From assembly GCA_002989075.1 (NCBI GenBank), contig PSQN01000016.1, positions 3,425,741 to 3,489,740 on the forward strand: 64,000 nt of DNA. Direction: 5' to 3'. Both the position numbers and the translations under genes were made by a program. Of the stretch, positions 43,424 through 55,706 are shown piece by piece. The stretch comes from Arthonia radiata. Its lineage: Eukaryota; Ascomycota; Arthoniomycetes; Arthoniales; Arthoniaceae. A model generated the notes under the pieces. It was given only the letters and a program-made list of their open reading frames with translations. It had not been told where the DNA came from and ran no database searches. Position 1 is the first letter of the stretch. The number at the start of each line of letters is the position of its first letter.

Positions 43424-44033
43424 GATGAGCTGTGGTAGCTCCAGAGAAAGAGGACGACAAGTCCGCGTGAGTATCTCAATGGATACGGGATTAGGCTTCT
43501 CGGGCCGAGATTCGGCTTCACTACGGTCGCAGGACCTGCTGCCGGGAAGCAATGTGGCTGGCAAGCGAAGTCATTGAGTAGACTCTGTTAGCTTGGGGCA
43601 CGTGCTTGAATTGATCCAGCAACGGCATGCTGCAAGCGAAGCAATGTCTACGACGTACAATCTGTCTACGGTTTGGAATCGTATGAATTGCTCTTGACTG
43701 GTGCTAGCCTAAAATAGGCTAAGTCATCTTGTTCCTGGATGCCAAGCTTTCAGTTGGCCCAAGCGCTTTTCGTATTCTTATGCAGGCACTTTAGGTAACC
43801 AGCCTTCTCACCAACCCGCTTCCCACGCGACAACGTTCTCACCTCCACGCAAGCTCGCCGCGGCGACGTGCAGTTTGCTGGATCATATCCATACCTCGAT
43901 CGTACTCCGTACACACTTACAGCCAGCCTCGTTGATGCACAACATGCTGGGGATCCGCGACAGCGTCCACTAATTGCGCCTTCACTCACGCCATTGTTCA
44001 CGATAACTTGCACGCCTCCTCATTGGGCACAGT
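43424..44033. promoter_or_regulatory. divergent promoter region AIM41 / NUP170
   Basis: These 0.61 kb lie between divergent starts, part of them open in the AIM41 frame. No separate gene or repeat is seen. Confidence 0.4.
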
Positions 44034-47000
44034 ATGGCCGCTGCAGGACCTCAAACGCCTGTGGCGCCCGGGTTCTACATGGACACTCCAGCTCCTGCCC
44101 GTCGAATATCCTATGATGCGCGACAGTCGCAGCCTAATCGGTCATTGTCCTTTGATACCGGAGGGTCACGATCCGCTACCGAGCGAGCCCCTGTCGCATA
44201 TCCTAATTTACATGGTCAAGCGGTTGGAGTTGCCCAGGCGCCGGCACCACCTCCTCAGCCTCCACCAAAGTCCATGTCTCTCATCGAGCGCGCTGCTAAA
44301 ACCGTCAATGATAAGCTCGACGAAGCTAACCGATTTCCGCCCATCGATGCCTACCTAAGCCAAGGCTCCTCTGGGGATTATGACATCAGCCAATCATCGG
44401 CGTGGGCGCCCTATCAACGCACAAAGATCCATGAGATCCCAGATCAAGTCCTGGAACAATACAACAACGCACAATTTTCGACGTCTCTTGGCCTCTTCGC
44501 AGAGATAGGGCACGCATGGGTGGCTATTGACAACTCACTCTATCTGTGGGACTACACACACCCCAACCCAGAAGTTCTCGGCTATGAGGAAGCTCAATCA
44601 GGAATAACTTGCGTTCAACTGGTAAAGCCGCGACCTGGAGTCTTTGTACCCGCAATCACGCATGTTATTGTGGTGGCGACCTCAATTGACATTCAATTGA
44701 TCGGCGTCGCGTGCGCTGACAATGCGGCTGGATCTAAGAATGTCAATCTCTTCCGCACTGACATGCGAACACAGACAAACCGTACGAGCGTAGAGTGCAT
44801 CGTGGGCAGTCCGAAGACTGGCAGGATTTTCTTTGCTGGTCGATCGGATAACGAGGTCTACGAGCTCACATATCAACAAGAAGACAGCTGGTTCAAGCCA
44901 AATTGCGCAAAAGTCTGTCAGACGAGGAGTGGGGCGCGGTCGTACATACCTACAAACCCATTTTCTGGCAAGGGCGCCGAGCACGTTGAGGAACTGGTGC
45001 TAGATGACACAAGAAACACCCTTTACGCGCTGTCGAGCGATTCCGCGATAAGAGCCTTTACGCTTCGCGGGACATCTGACCTGCCTCTCTCACTAGAGCG
45101 AAGCTTTTCTAGCATCGTCAATGAGCTGGTCCATCGTACTCCGCAGAACGATATCATCTCATCTAAATCCCTCATCGTTTCACTGAGCCCCCTATCCAAC
45201 CAAGAAGCTTCACGACTGTGGCTGATGGCAACGCTGTCAACGGGGGTTAGGATATACTTCAGCGGCGTCTCCGGGTCGTACATATCCAGCAGTTCGGACG
45301 GATTGTCAAGCTTACAGGTCCACCACGTGCGATTTCCACCACCTGATGCAACCCCACCGGCTGTTGGCAGCAGTCAGGCTCTCCAGCCGTATGGACAACA
45401 GAACGCCCAGAATCCACAGCTCAACACGAACTCAAAGGCACTGACCAGAACATTTCGAAGCTTCCGTTTTCAACCTGGATATTTTGCGAGCTTCGTCGAG
45501 AAGGGCAACCGGGGGGAGGCGCAAGTGTTCCTCACTGCGCCTGACAGTGGCAGAATCGCGTCCGTTCGTCAAGACCCCTCACAATACAACAGCTTCCCTG
45601 AATCCGGGCAATGGGTCGCTATGGACATGCCTCTCGAAGTCGGCATCACCACAGCACCGTTCGCTGCGGCACCTCGGCCAGAAGGCTTCGGCAATGAACC
45701 GACTACACAATACGATCAGCCAGTGACCGAACTAGCTATCCTAACGAATAGCAGTATTACCACGTATCGAAGGCGGCGTCTTGTCGATATTTTCGCGTCT
45801 ACTATTCGCGCAGGTGGCTTTAGTGATGGCTTGAGTGGCGAAATTCGCAACTTCGCACATCGCTATGGACGAGGGGAGACGATAGCCAGTGCTCTCGCTG
45901 TCGCATGTGGTCAAGCGTCGGAGGTCGCGGCTGATGCGCGTGTGGCAAGGGTCACCGACAACCAAGTCCTACAAGCGGCGCGAGAAACGTTCATCAGTCA
46001 CGGCGGGCGTCCTGAAGCTGACCAGAACGTTGCCTTCGAGTCTGGCATTCCTACCGTGGATCAAATCAGACCCTCACCGCGTCATGATGGTCTGGCGCTA
46101 TATCTGTCCAGACTGCTGAGGTCAGTGTGGCGAGCGAATATCATTGTCGAAGGGAGGGAACCGACAGGCGCGCTCAAGATTACACCTACAATACCCGCAG
46201 CCAAGCTACAAGAAATTCAGCACGACCTCATCCGCTTGCAGGAGTTCCTGAGCACCAACAAGTCGTCGATTGCAGGGTTGTCTGGCCCGGAAGCGTTGGG
46301 CCGCATGGCAACCAAGCAAGAAGAGGTCGCCCTTCAAGCTGAACATCGTGCGCTCAACTCATTACTTCGATTGATTGCGGACGTCATTGAAGGCATTTCC
46401 TTCGTCTTGGTTTTATTCGAAGAGAATGTCGTCGACATCGTCCTAACACTACCAGAGCCTTTCCGTGAGCTGGCCAGGACAATGACTTACCAGAGTCTCT
46501 TCTGCACCTCGAACGGCAAAGATCTGGCCAAAGAGCTAGTCAAAGCTATCGTCAATCGCAACATTGCTAGTGGCATGAATATCGATACGGTGACTGACGC
46601 TCTACGCCGACGCTGTGGAAGCTTTTGCTCTGCGGATGATAGCGTCATCTTTAAAGCACAAGAACAGCTCAAGCGAGCCTCCGATCCTGCTACTGGCAAC
46701 GAGACTAGTCGTACTCTTTTGAACCACAGCCTGCAGCTTTTGAGCAAAGTTGCTGCCAGCTTGACCATTGAACAGCTGAGATGGGCCATCGTGCAATATA
46801 TCAATCAGCAATTTTTTGGTGGTGCGATTCAATTGATTCTGAGCGTCGCCAACGAGCAGGATCGGGGAAATGTTGCATTGTCGTGGCTCAGAGAAGGCAG
46901 ACCCGGCCAGGACACACGCGAAGCTGCTTTCCAGAATCGCCAGAGATGCTACGACATGATCCATGATATTGTGACCGCGGTCGATAGTGCTGCCGCCTCT

Positions 47001-48329
47001 GCACCATCGACTATAGACGGCCAATACACTCCTGAGGCGAGGCGGCACAGAGAAGCATACGATGTCATCAACACATCTCAAGACGAGCTGTTTCACATGA
47101 ATCTCTACGATTGGTATCTGTCAAATGGCTGGGCTGATCGGCTGCTGGAGGTCCGCTCACCGTTTGTTGTAACCTACCTCTCCCGAGAAGCTTTGTTATC
47201 CGTCGAGCGTGCTGATTTACTTTCAAAGTACTTCGCGCATCATCATGAGTTTGTCGAAGCAGCTCGTGTGCAGTTCTCACTAGCACAGTCAACTGATTTC
47301 AACGTCCTACTTGAGGCGCGTATCACCTATCTCTCTTACGCCCGAGCGAACGCTTCTACGAAGCCTGTCGGTCTGAGCAGCATTTCGGCCCTCCTCAATG
47401 GCGTCACCAATCCGCGACACAACCGACATGAACTGCTACGCGACATCTCTGACCTCCTCGAGCTGGCATCAATACAAGCCGATATACTCTCACGCATTCG
47501 TATTGATACACGAGTGACAGCTGCGCGTATGCCTTCCATTATTGACAGACTAGACGGACCAATATTATCACTGAACGGTCTCTTTAACGAGTATGCTGAT
47601 CCAGGAGCCTATCACGACATTTGCTTGTCTATCTACCAGGCGGCGGACTATCGCAATCCGGCCGATATTAAACAAACCTGGTTAGCCTTGATCGATGCCG
47701 TTCATGGCGAAGTGACAAGCGCTCGTGCACGGGCGGCGACCGGCGAGCAAATTGGACCATCTGCTATTCTCGGAGAGGACATCGACCCGTCTGGCGCACT
47801 CCCATGGGAGATTGTTGGCCTCAAGATTCGCAGTGTCGGCACACGCGTCGGCAGCAGCGAAGCCGTTTGTCCTATCGACACTATTGTCAACCTGCTCTAT
47901 ACCTACCTCATTCACTCCAACCAATACCGAGCGCCTTCCAGATCGGGCAGACAGCACATCGAGAACGACGATGGCTCTGCTCCAGCGGCGCCTTATTTTA
48001 TACCCTCATTGTTCCTGACGCCGCCTCTGTCAAATTTTTTCGACGCACCTCGACTGATTAGCGCCATTGAACCTCATTTCTACCTTCACGCGGCGCCATT
48101 TACGTCCAGAGCAGCGAGGCGACTAGTTGCACGAGACCTGGTGTATACCATACGGACATTCTTTGAGCGGACGAGGCACTCTGCTGACGGCATGATGGGT
48201 GGCGAAGAGGCCGCGCAAGGAATGATGGGCCTCTTGGGTGAGTTGCTGGCGAGTGACGTGGGTAAAGACGGTGGCATTGGCAGAGAAGGCGGAGAGCTGT
48301 TACGAGCTATTCAGAACGCGTTACAATAA
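44034..48329 (+). CDS. NUP170: nucleoporin Nup170/Nup155 family
   Basis: A single exon encodes 1431 residues, about the usual size. It is an inner-ring scaffold nucleoporin that anchors linkers and membrane contacts at the pore. The N-terminal beta-propeller starts after a short disordered leader and includes LGLFAEIGHAWVAIDNSLYLWDY (about 140-170) and later ELAILTNSSITTYRRRRLVDIFA, where the switch to the C-terminal alpha-solenoid begins. The helical part has YFAHHHEFVEAARVQFSLA and ends in a MMGLLGELLAS helix. All segments match Nup155/Nup170 order, with no gaps or frame breaks seen. Confidence 0.94.
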   Translation: MAAAGPQTPVAPGFYMDTPAPARRISYDARQSQPNRSLSFDTGGSRSATERAPVAYPNLHGQAVGVAQAPAPPPQPPPKSMSLIERAAKTVNDKLDEANRFPPIDAYLSQGSSGDYDISQSSAWAPYQRTKIHEIPDQVLEQYNNAQFSTSLGLFAEIGHAWVAIDNSLYLWDYTHPNPEVLGYEEAQSGITCVQLVKPRPGVFVPAITHVIVVATSIDIQLIGVACADNAAGSKNVNLFRTDMRTQTNRTSVECIVGSPKTGRIFFAGRSDNEVYELTYQQEDSWFKPNCAKVCQTRSGARSYIPTNPFSGKGAEHVEELVLDDTRNTLYALSSDSAIRAFTLRGTSDLPLSLERSFSSIVNELVHRTPQNDIISSKSLIVSLSPLSNQEASRLWLMATLSTGVRIYFSGVSGSYISSSSDGLSSLQVHHVRFPPPDATPPAVGSSQALQPYGQQNAQNPQLNTNSKALTRTFRSFRFQPGYFASFVEKGNRGEAQVFLTAPDSGRIASVRQDPSQYNSFPESGQWVAMDMPLEVGITTAPFAAAPRPEGFGNEPTTQYDQPVTELAILTNSSITTYRRRRLVDIFASTIRAGGFSDGLSGEIRNFAHRYGRGETIASALAVACGQASEVAADARVARVTDNQVLQAARETFISHGGRPEADQNVAFESGIPTVDQIRPSPRHDGLALYLSRLLRSVWRANIIVEGREPTGALKITPTIPAAKLQEIQHDLIRLQEFLSTNKSSIAGLSGPEALGRMATKQEEVALQAEHRALNSLLRLIADVIEGISFVLVLFEENVVDIVLTLPEPFRELARTMTYQSLFCTSNGKDLAKELVKAIVNRNIASGMNIDTVTDALRRRCGSFCSADDSVIFKAQEQLKRASDPATGNETSRTLLNHSLQLLSKVAASLTIEQLRWAIVQYINQQFFGGAIQLILSVANEQDRGNVALSWLREGRPGQDTREAAFQNRQRCYDMIHDIVTAVDSAAASAPSTIDGQYTPEARRHREAYDVINTSQDELFHMNLYDWYLSNGWADRLLEVRSPFVVTYLSREALLSVERADLLSKYFAHHHEFVEAARVQFSLAQSTDFNVLLEARITYLSYARANASTKPVGLSSISALLNGVTNPRHNRHELLRDISDLLELASIQADILSRIRIDTRVTAARMPSIIDRLDGPILSLNGLFNEYADPGAYHDICLSIYQAADYRNPADIKQTWLALIDAVHGEVTSARARAATGEQIGPSAILGEDIDPSGALPWEIVGLKIRSVGTRVGSSEAVCPIDTIVNLLYTYLIHSNQYRAPSRSGRQHIENDDGSAPAAPYFIPSLFLTPPLSNFFDAPRLISAIEPHFYLHAAPFTSRAARRLVARDLVYTIRTFFERTRHSADGMMGGEEAAQGMMGLLGELLASDVGKDGGIGREGGELLRAIQNALQ

Positions 48330-48693
48330 TAATGAAGGGATCCTGGAGGCGCCTGGGCTGCGCAGCATGGCCTGAAGTCGCATTTCCCGGTGTGGTGGGT
48401 GAAATTCAAGGGGGCAGCATCGTGGTTGGAGTCTTGGCCTTTTGCTTTTCATGCTGCGTTCGAGCGTTCATGGCGGTTGGTATCTAAGTCATGTGATACC
48501 AGACACACTGCAGGTAGGCAAAAGCAATGATCAACTAACTGTGGTACTCACTCGAGTGCTGTGTTCAGCACGGACATTCGCGAGTGTGTTTTGCGTTCGG
48601 AATGCGCGGGTTCAAACAGTGCCTCCTGGTCAACGGCTAAAAGCCCTCAGAAATGAACAGAAGAAAGAGTGTGTCAGCTGTATAGACGGGGTT
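48330..48693. other. intergenic
   Basis: The 3' flank of NUP170 runs up to the MITE. No gene is seen. Confidence 0.5.
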
Positions 48694-49054
48694 ACACCTC
48701 GGCTCACACTCGGAGAAGCTGAACGCCCACACCGCATGCACGGACTATCCCTAATTAGGTAATAATTTCAATATATGTTTAATGTATCGATCGTATAAAC
48801 ATATATTAGATATATAGTCGTGCCCGTCGCTCAGCGTTAACCTCCGCGAGGGTCCTCCCTCCCTTTAGAGCGTCCCTCCTACTAATGCTGCGCAGGGATT
48901 TCTCTGCCTTCGCTCGAGGGCAGGGAATAAATAATAATATTAGGGGACGATATAACTAGTATATCTCTAATATTTATTAAAATTGTTACCTGATTAGGGA
49001 TGGTCCGTGCACGCGGTGTGGGCGTTCAGCTTCTCCGAGTGTGAGCCGAGGTGT
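48694..49054. mobile_element. MITE-like element with long terminal inverted repeats
   Basis: The element is 361 nt. The left end (from 48,694, ACACCTCGGCTCACACTCGG) is repeated in reverse complement at the right end (to 49,054). The arms match over about 85-90 nt, with only a handful of differences, mostly C/T or G/A. The centre is partly AT-rich (TATA runs) and partly GC-rich and has no coding frame. Long TIRs, small size and no transposase fit a non-autonomous DNA element. A target-site duplication is not clear: the flanks read GGGGTT and TTCCCG. An octamer GTATAGAC occurs on both sides (48,680 and 49,061) but does not abut the ends symmetrically. Confidence 0.75.
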
Positions 49055-50246
49055 TTCCCGGTATAGACTTGCCCAAAAACTTGCGCGGTTTTAGCGGCGA
49101 TAGCAGCAACTATTTCATGTGCTACGCGCAGACCGCAGCACGGAACGAATAAGCCGACGGCTCGGGAGTGTCGGATGGTGACTCGCAATCCTCAAAGATC
49201 GTTGAATCCTGATTTCGACATTATTCGCTCTTATGAATGATTTTGATTTCGTCGAAGTATCTCGTAGGAGACAATGGTTGCCGGGATAGCCAAGTTCATG
49301 AGAGCGATGCAATGAAGAACGAAATAGCCTGTCTCGACAATACCGTGCTCTGTCCGCGAATGAAGCTGACGACTTCGCAGCCGATGATGACCGTACTTCG
49401 GGGGTGTTGGCCCGAGAGTTCTCGGTAGCATAGAACAAGCGGATCGAAAATGGATTCCGCATGCGCGGCTCTCACCTCAGTGTGATTGATGGGTCTAGCA
49501 TCTCGCGATAGATTTATTATCGTGCGATTATCTACAAAGAACAGACAATAATCAGCCTCTCCAGGCGGAGACATCTCATGAAGCTTGCTGTCGCATTCGC
49601 ATCATACTTCCATCCTGTCGCATAAGAAACGCTAGCTGCAAGCGGCATAGAAGCATCCACGCCAAGCTGTTGGACAAAGTCATTGGTGTCAGCTTACGTA
49701 GTATATGCTCGACGCACACGCGCGAGGTGTTTCGCTAGCACCTGTGCTCTGTTGCAGAAGCACAAAGCCAGGTACAGATAGGCGAGTTCCTCGAGTGGCA
49801 CTCCTACTGGCGTAGCAGCAGTAATTGAAGTGGATGTGGTTGGACGCGAAAGCGAGAACGTCTTGCACGTGGCTGAAGCGATCAGGGTCCGCTATCACCG
49901 ATCAATGCTAGCGTCGGATGAGACACTCCCTTTCGGATGGAAAAAGATCCGCGGCGCGCATGTTGTGCATCCGTCAGACAATCCCAAGAAGTCGCCGCGC
50001 TCCTCAGCTCTGTGCAACTTTCTGCCCGCCTTGACCGCGGACCGCCTCTCTCCTTATCAGCACCTCCCGTAGAACCGTAGGCGGCGACATTGTTCCTTTC
50101 GTTATCTTTCAATAAGCCGGTGTCTGCCCTCGTTGTTCCCGTCCTCGAGGCACTGGTGATCTCATCCAATCCAAACTTCCTCCTCTGTATCATCAACGCC
50201 TATCGTGCATGGTGTGTCTGCAGAGCCAGCTCGCTCTTTAGCAACC
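49055..50246. other. intergenic upstream of ABC transporter
   Basis: These 1.2 kb have minus-strand frames (49,115-49,574) in three overlapping phases with no recognisable domain, so no gene is called. The right part is the promoter and leader of the ABC transporter, pyrimidine-rich before its ATG. Confidence 0.4.
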
Positions 50247-53200
50247 ATGTCACTCCTTGGCAACGTCAACCTCGCCAACCATGACCGTACCACCGTGACA
50301 GGCGGAACACCAAGCCAAGGTGGTGGCGTCTTCATCGACAAACTAACTCACAGTGAGAAACCGCCGCAGCCCGACGACAAACCCGGCGTGCCTGTCTCTC
50401 GTTCGATTTCAGACGTCGCAGCAGACGAGAAGAACGTCGACCAGACATCAAGCTCAGAGGACGAAGAGAAGGCGGAGCTCGCACGGCGCGATGATGAGGT
50501 GCACGCTCTGGCCCGGCGGTATACCAACGAGTCGCAAGGTGGAAAATCTGGAAAGTCCGGAAAATCAGCTTCCACATCCTCCTTGGCTGCAGGTGTTGCC
50601 GGCGACAACCCGTTCGAGGTCAAAGAAGACTCTGTCCTCGATCCACACTCCGCGAACTTCAAACCCCGTGTCTGGGCCAAGTCGCTCCTCAATCTTCAAG
50701 CGAGACACCCGGAAAAGTACAAGAGCAGGACAGCAGGGTTCTCCTTCAAGAATCTCAATGCTCATGGCTTTGGCTCTGCCACTGACTACCAAAAATCTGT
50801 CGGCAATGTCATTCTCGAGGGCGTGGGACTGGTCAAGAAATTGCTGAGAATGGAAGATCCGCGACGCATTGATATCTTGCGCGGAATGGACGGTGTCGTG
50901 CAACCAGGCGAGATGCTCGTCGTGCTCGGCCCACCAGGAAGCGGTTGCTCGACTTTCCTAAAGACAATAGCCGGAGAGACGCACGGTTTCTACGTCGATG
51001 ATGGTGCGGAGATCAACTATCAAGGAATTGCACCAAAGCAGATGCACAAAAACTTCAGAGGCGAGGCAATCTACACCGCTGAGGTCGATGTGCACTTTCC
51101 AATGCTTACGGTGGGCGACACCCTGGCTTTCGCAGCCAAAGCGCGTTCACCGAGGGAGGTCCCGGGCGGCTTGTCCCGTTCAGCTTACTCTCGCTTCATG
51201 CGCGACGTCATTATGGCCGTCTTCGGTATCTCTCATACCATTAACACACGCGTTGGGAACGACTTCGTGCGAGGTGTCAGCGGTGGCGAGCGTAAGCGTG
51301 TCACTATTGCCGAGGCCGCACTGAGCGGTGCACCCCTGCAATGTTGGGACAACAGCACGCGTGGCTTGGACAGCGCGAATGCGATCGAGTTCTGCAAGAC
51401 ATTGCGAATGTCTTCTGATCTCGTGGGCACGACATCCAGTGTTGCGATCTACCAGAGTCCTCAGGCTGCCTACGACACCTTCGACAAGGCTCTCGTTCTG
51501 TATGAAGGCCGGCAGATCTTCTTTGGTCGATGTGACGAGGCACTCGAGTATTTTGTCAGCATTGGGTTCAAGTGTCCGGAGCGCCAGACCGTCCCTGACT
51601 TCCTCACCTCAATGACAAGTCCTCAAGAACGTGTCATTCACGAAGGGTTCGAGAACCGTGTGCCACGAACACCGGACGAGTTCGCTGAGGTCTGGCAGCA
51701 GAGCAGTGCCCGTGCTGAGCTGTTGCGAGAGATCGACCAGTTCGACAAAGACTTTCCCATTGGTGGTGATTCGCTTCAAAAGTTCAAAGAGTCGCGGCGT
51801 GCTCAGCAAGCAAGAGGCCAGCGGGTCCAGTCTCCCTATACACTGTCATACTACGGCCAGGTCATGCTCTGTCTCGAGCGTGGCTTCCAACGTCTCAAGG
51901 GCGACCCGAGCTTGACTTTCACACAACTTTTCGGCAACTTTATCATGGCTTTGATCATTGGCAGCGTGTTCTACAACTTAAAACAGGATACCAACAGTTT
52001 CTTCCAACGCGGAGCTCTGCTCTTCTTTGCCATTCTTCTCAACGCGTTTGGCAGCATGTTGGAAATTCTGACATTGTACGCACAACGGCCCATTGTCGAA
52101 AAGCACTCACGATACGCCCTATACCACCCATCATGTGAATCTTTTGCATCAATGTTAACCGACATGCCCTACAAAATTATGAACGCGATTGTGTTCAACC
52201 TGGCTCTATACTTCCTGACAAACCTTCGACGGGAGCCTGGACCGTTCTTTTACTACATGTTGATCTCGTTCACAGCCACGCTCGTCATGAGCATGCTGTT
52301 CAGGTCCATTGCATCTGTATCGCGGTCTTTGACTGGTGCACTGGCTCCCACGGCTGTCCTTCTGCTCGCGTTGGTCATTTACACTGGCTTCGCTCTTCCG
52401 GTACCGTACATGCTTGGCTGGTCGAGATGGATGAATTACCTCGATCCTATCGCATACGCTTTTGAAGCTCTTATGATTAATGAGTTCCAAGGTCGAAAAT
52501 TTGATTGTGCACAATTCTTTCCCGATGTCGTCCCCTATGGGCCAGAGTACGCCAATCTGTCACCACAGCAGCAATCGTGCACCGCTGTAGGCTCCGTCCC
52601 TGGGTCGAACGTCGTTCAAGGCACAACTTACATTCAATCCGCTTACCAATACGATCCAGCCAATCGATGGAGGAACTATGGCATCTTGCTTGTGTTCCTC
52701 GTTGGACTCATGACCTTGTATCTCACAGCATCTGAGTACATTACCGAGAAGAAGTCGAAAGGGGAAGTGCTTGTGTTTCGCCGCGGTCACAAGGCTGTTG
52801 CCCCCAAGCAAAAGCGCCACCACGATGACCCTGAAGCTGCAGATGATCACGAGGTAGGGGCTGACATTGAGAAGATGCAGACTAATGAGTCTGCGGTGAT
52901 TCAGGAACAAACTTCAATCTTCCACTGGAAGGATGTCTGCTACGACATCAAGATCAAGAGTGAACCCCGCCGAATTCTGGACCATGTCGACGGATGGGTT
53001 AAGCCAGGTACGCTCACCGCTCTCATGGGCGAGTCTGGCGCAGGAAAAACTACACTCCTGGACGCATTGGCATCCCGAACGACAATCGGCGTGATTTCCG
53101 GTTCCGTGTTTGTCGACGGTCGTCAACGGGACAACTCGTTCCAGCGCAAGACTGGCTATGTGCAGCAACAGGATCTTCACTTGTCTACTACAACGGTTCG

Positions 53201-54937
53201 TGAAGCTCTCAACTTTTCCGCTTTGCTTCGACAGCCTGGCAACGTTCCACGAAAGGAGAAACTCGACTATGTCAACGAAGTCATCAAATTATTGGACATG
53301 CGAGAGTACGCCGACGCCGTCGTTGGCGTACCTGGTGAAGGTCTCAACGTTGAACAGCGAAAGCGCTTGACGATAGGTGTTGAACTCGCCGCCCGTCCGC
53401 AGCTTTTACTCTTCCTTGATGAACCTACGTCTGGACTGGATTCACAGACCTCCTGGGCTATCTGCGACTTGATGGAAAAGCTTACTGCGCACGGCACTGC
53501 CATCCTATGTACCATCCACCAACCTTCAGCCATGTTGTTTCAACGTTTCGACCGTTTGCTGCTCCTTCAAAAAGGCGGGCAGACAGTCTACTTTGGGGAC
53601 ATTGGTCACAAGTCCTCTCACATGATCGAGTACTTTCAGAAAAATGGCGCGTCCCCTTGCCCTGAAAACGCCAACCCGGCCGAGTGGATGCTCCAAGTCA
53701 TTGGCGCTGCGCCTGGCTCTCAGACTGACAAGGACTGGTACTCCCTCTGGCGAAACTCCCCAGAGCTGGCTGAGGTCCACTCCGAATTGAAGATGCTCGA
53801 AGAGGAGCGTCCGAAAGTCACCAAGCCCGCCGCTGACCCCAACGACAAAACGTCTTACCGAGCCTTTGCCGCTTCCTTCTGGACTCAGATGTGGGAAGTG
53901 CAGAAGCGTGTGTTCGAGCAATACTGGCGCACGCCATCGTACATCTACTCGAAAGCCCTTCTCTGCGTCGCCAGTTCGCTATTTATCGGTTTCTCTTTCT
54001 TCAACGCAGGTACTTCTCAGCAAGCCCTACAAAATCAGATGTTCTCCATCTTCATGGTATTCATCCTCTTCGGTAACTTGGTTCAGCAGATCATGCCGAA
54101 CTTCGTCGTCCAACGCTCCTTATATGAAGCCCGTGAACGTCCAAGCAAGACGTATGACTGGCGCGCTTTCATGATCTCTAACATCATTGTCGAGATTCCC
54201 TGGATGAGCCTGATGGCTGTAGCCACATTCTTCTGTTACTACTACCCCGTGGGACTCTACAAGAATGCCGTGCCGGAGAACCAGGTTCACGAGCGTGGTG
54301 GGCTTTTCTTCTTGATGATCGTCGCCTTCTTCCTGTTCACCAGTACCTTTGCTACGATGGTCGTTGCCGCGATGCAGGACGCAGAGACTGCGGGCAACGT
54401 GGCTCAGCTTCTATTCTCGTTGACTTTGATATTCTGTGGTGTTCTGGCAGGGCCTTCGACATTGCCTGGCTTCTGGATCTTCATGTACGATGTTTCACCC
54501 TTCCGCTACCTCGTCGGTGGTATGCTCTCTACTGGCGTGGCCAATACTAAAATCATCTGCGCGCCAAATGAGCTCATCCACTTTCAGCCGCCTCCCGGAA
54601 GGACTTGCGATAGTTACACGGCAACTATTCAAGCTGTGGCTGGCTACCTTGAAGACACCACCAAAATGAACACGGCGCCGCAGGAGTGCGCCTATTGCCA
54701 GCTCGGCAGCACAAACCAATTCCTGCAGCTCGTTAGCTACAGTTACGATGAACGATGGCGGGACTTTGGCATCATGTGGGGTGAGTAACGATTCTTCCAG
54801 CCCGCCCAGCTTCTCAATGACGTACTGACATCATTCCAGCTTATATTATCTTCAATGTTGCCGCTGCACTAGGCCTCTATTGGCTGGCAAGAGTGCCCAA
54901 GAGCAAAGGCTTGTTTGGGAAGAAGAAGGTGCAGTAA
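50247..54937 (+). CDS. pleiotropic drug resistance (PDR/ABCG) ABC transporter
   Basis: Two exons (50247-54780, 54840-54937) give 1543 residues. ATG 50247 ([11 protein letters not shown]) is the first in frame; an upstream GTG is ignored. It is a full-size fungal PDR pump in (NBD-TMD)x2 order that exports drugs, azoles and other hydrophobic compounds from the plasma membrane. NBD1 has GPPGSGCST (228-236, with the Cys in place of Lys usual for this family), VSGGERKRV and an Asn-for-Asp Walker B ([12 protein letters not shown]). NBD2 has canonical GESGAGKTT (928-936), a degenerate signature LNVEQRKRL, and [14 protein letters not shown]. These asymmetries are normal for PDR pumps. Two blocks of about six membrane helices follow the NBDs. 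The small last exon adds the final helix and KKKVQ. Confidence 0.95.
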
Positions 54938-55706
54938 GCTGATGTCAGGCTAGCCGAAAACATGATTGTATAGAAATAGAAATTTAGACTTGTAATACTT
55001 CTAAAAGGGCGTTGCGATTGAGTCCGCGTGGCTCTGGGCCGACCTCATTACTGTGTCGCTGATCTGTCAACCGATCGGGCAACGAACTTCACCCGCGGCT
55101 CTCACCCACGGATTTGCACACTGAATAACCCATGCCCGGGAGCCCCCTGCCTGTATTGCAAGTGACGTCCTTCGGTTGGCTTGTCTGGTTTGGACTGCGC
55201 AAGGCTTCTCTCCGCACGCTTCAGGAACATTCCCGCGTGACCCAGACATGGTCCTTATACGTGAAGCGAACCCGTCAGATCGCCTTTATCAATGCGACAG
55301 TAGTGATGCATATCAATATGAGATTGTTGACGCCGTGAATAGAGCGAAAACCCGCTAGCAAGGTCTGAATTGCGATTGGAGCTGATGTTTAACTCAACAA
55401 ATGCTGGCTCTACGTGACTTGACGAAAGTAAGTCTGGGTGCTGATCAATGTTCCTACATAACTATATGTGAGCCGTGAGATATTGCGCTGTAATGCTGTG
55501 TTTTCCATCCTCCCAAACAGAAGACTGCGTCGCATCCTACAAGAACAGCAAGCTCGCCCAACTTTAGGGCTTACTGTTCTTCTTGTAGCTCTTCGCAACG
55601 GCTTCTTAAGCTTTCACACAGCGTCGCAATGTCAGCGAAGAGTTTGTTTCTTTAGCTCGCGCTCTTGCTGCTTGCTTGGGCACAAGGGAGCGATGACAAC
55701 GTGGCC
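54938..55706. other. intergenic
   Basis: In these 0.77 kb after the ABC transporter, short frames such as 55,132-55,338 and 55,468-55,710 are not protein-like. Nothing is supported. Confidence 0.45.

Noticed and set aside
48680-49068. GTATAGAC on both sides of the MITE as a target-site duplication
   Set aside because: The copies lie 6 nt from one end of the element and 6 nt from the other but do not touch the TIRs, and the intervening bases differ. It may be chance.
49115-49574. Overlapping minus-strand frames suggesting a gene upstream of the ABC transporter
   Set aside because: Three phases are open over the same span, with no recognisable domain and no splice pattern joining them.
50928-50954. 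Missing Walker A lysine in the ABC transporter
   Set aside because: A Cys at this place and the Asn in Walker B of the first NBD are normal for fungal PDR pumps, so this is not a mutation.
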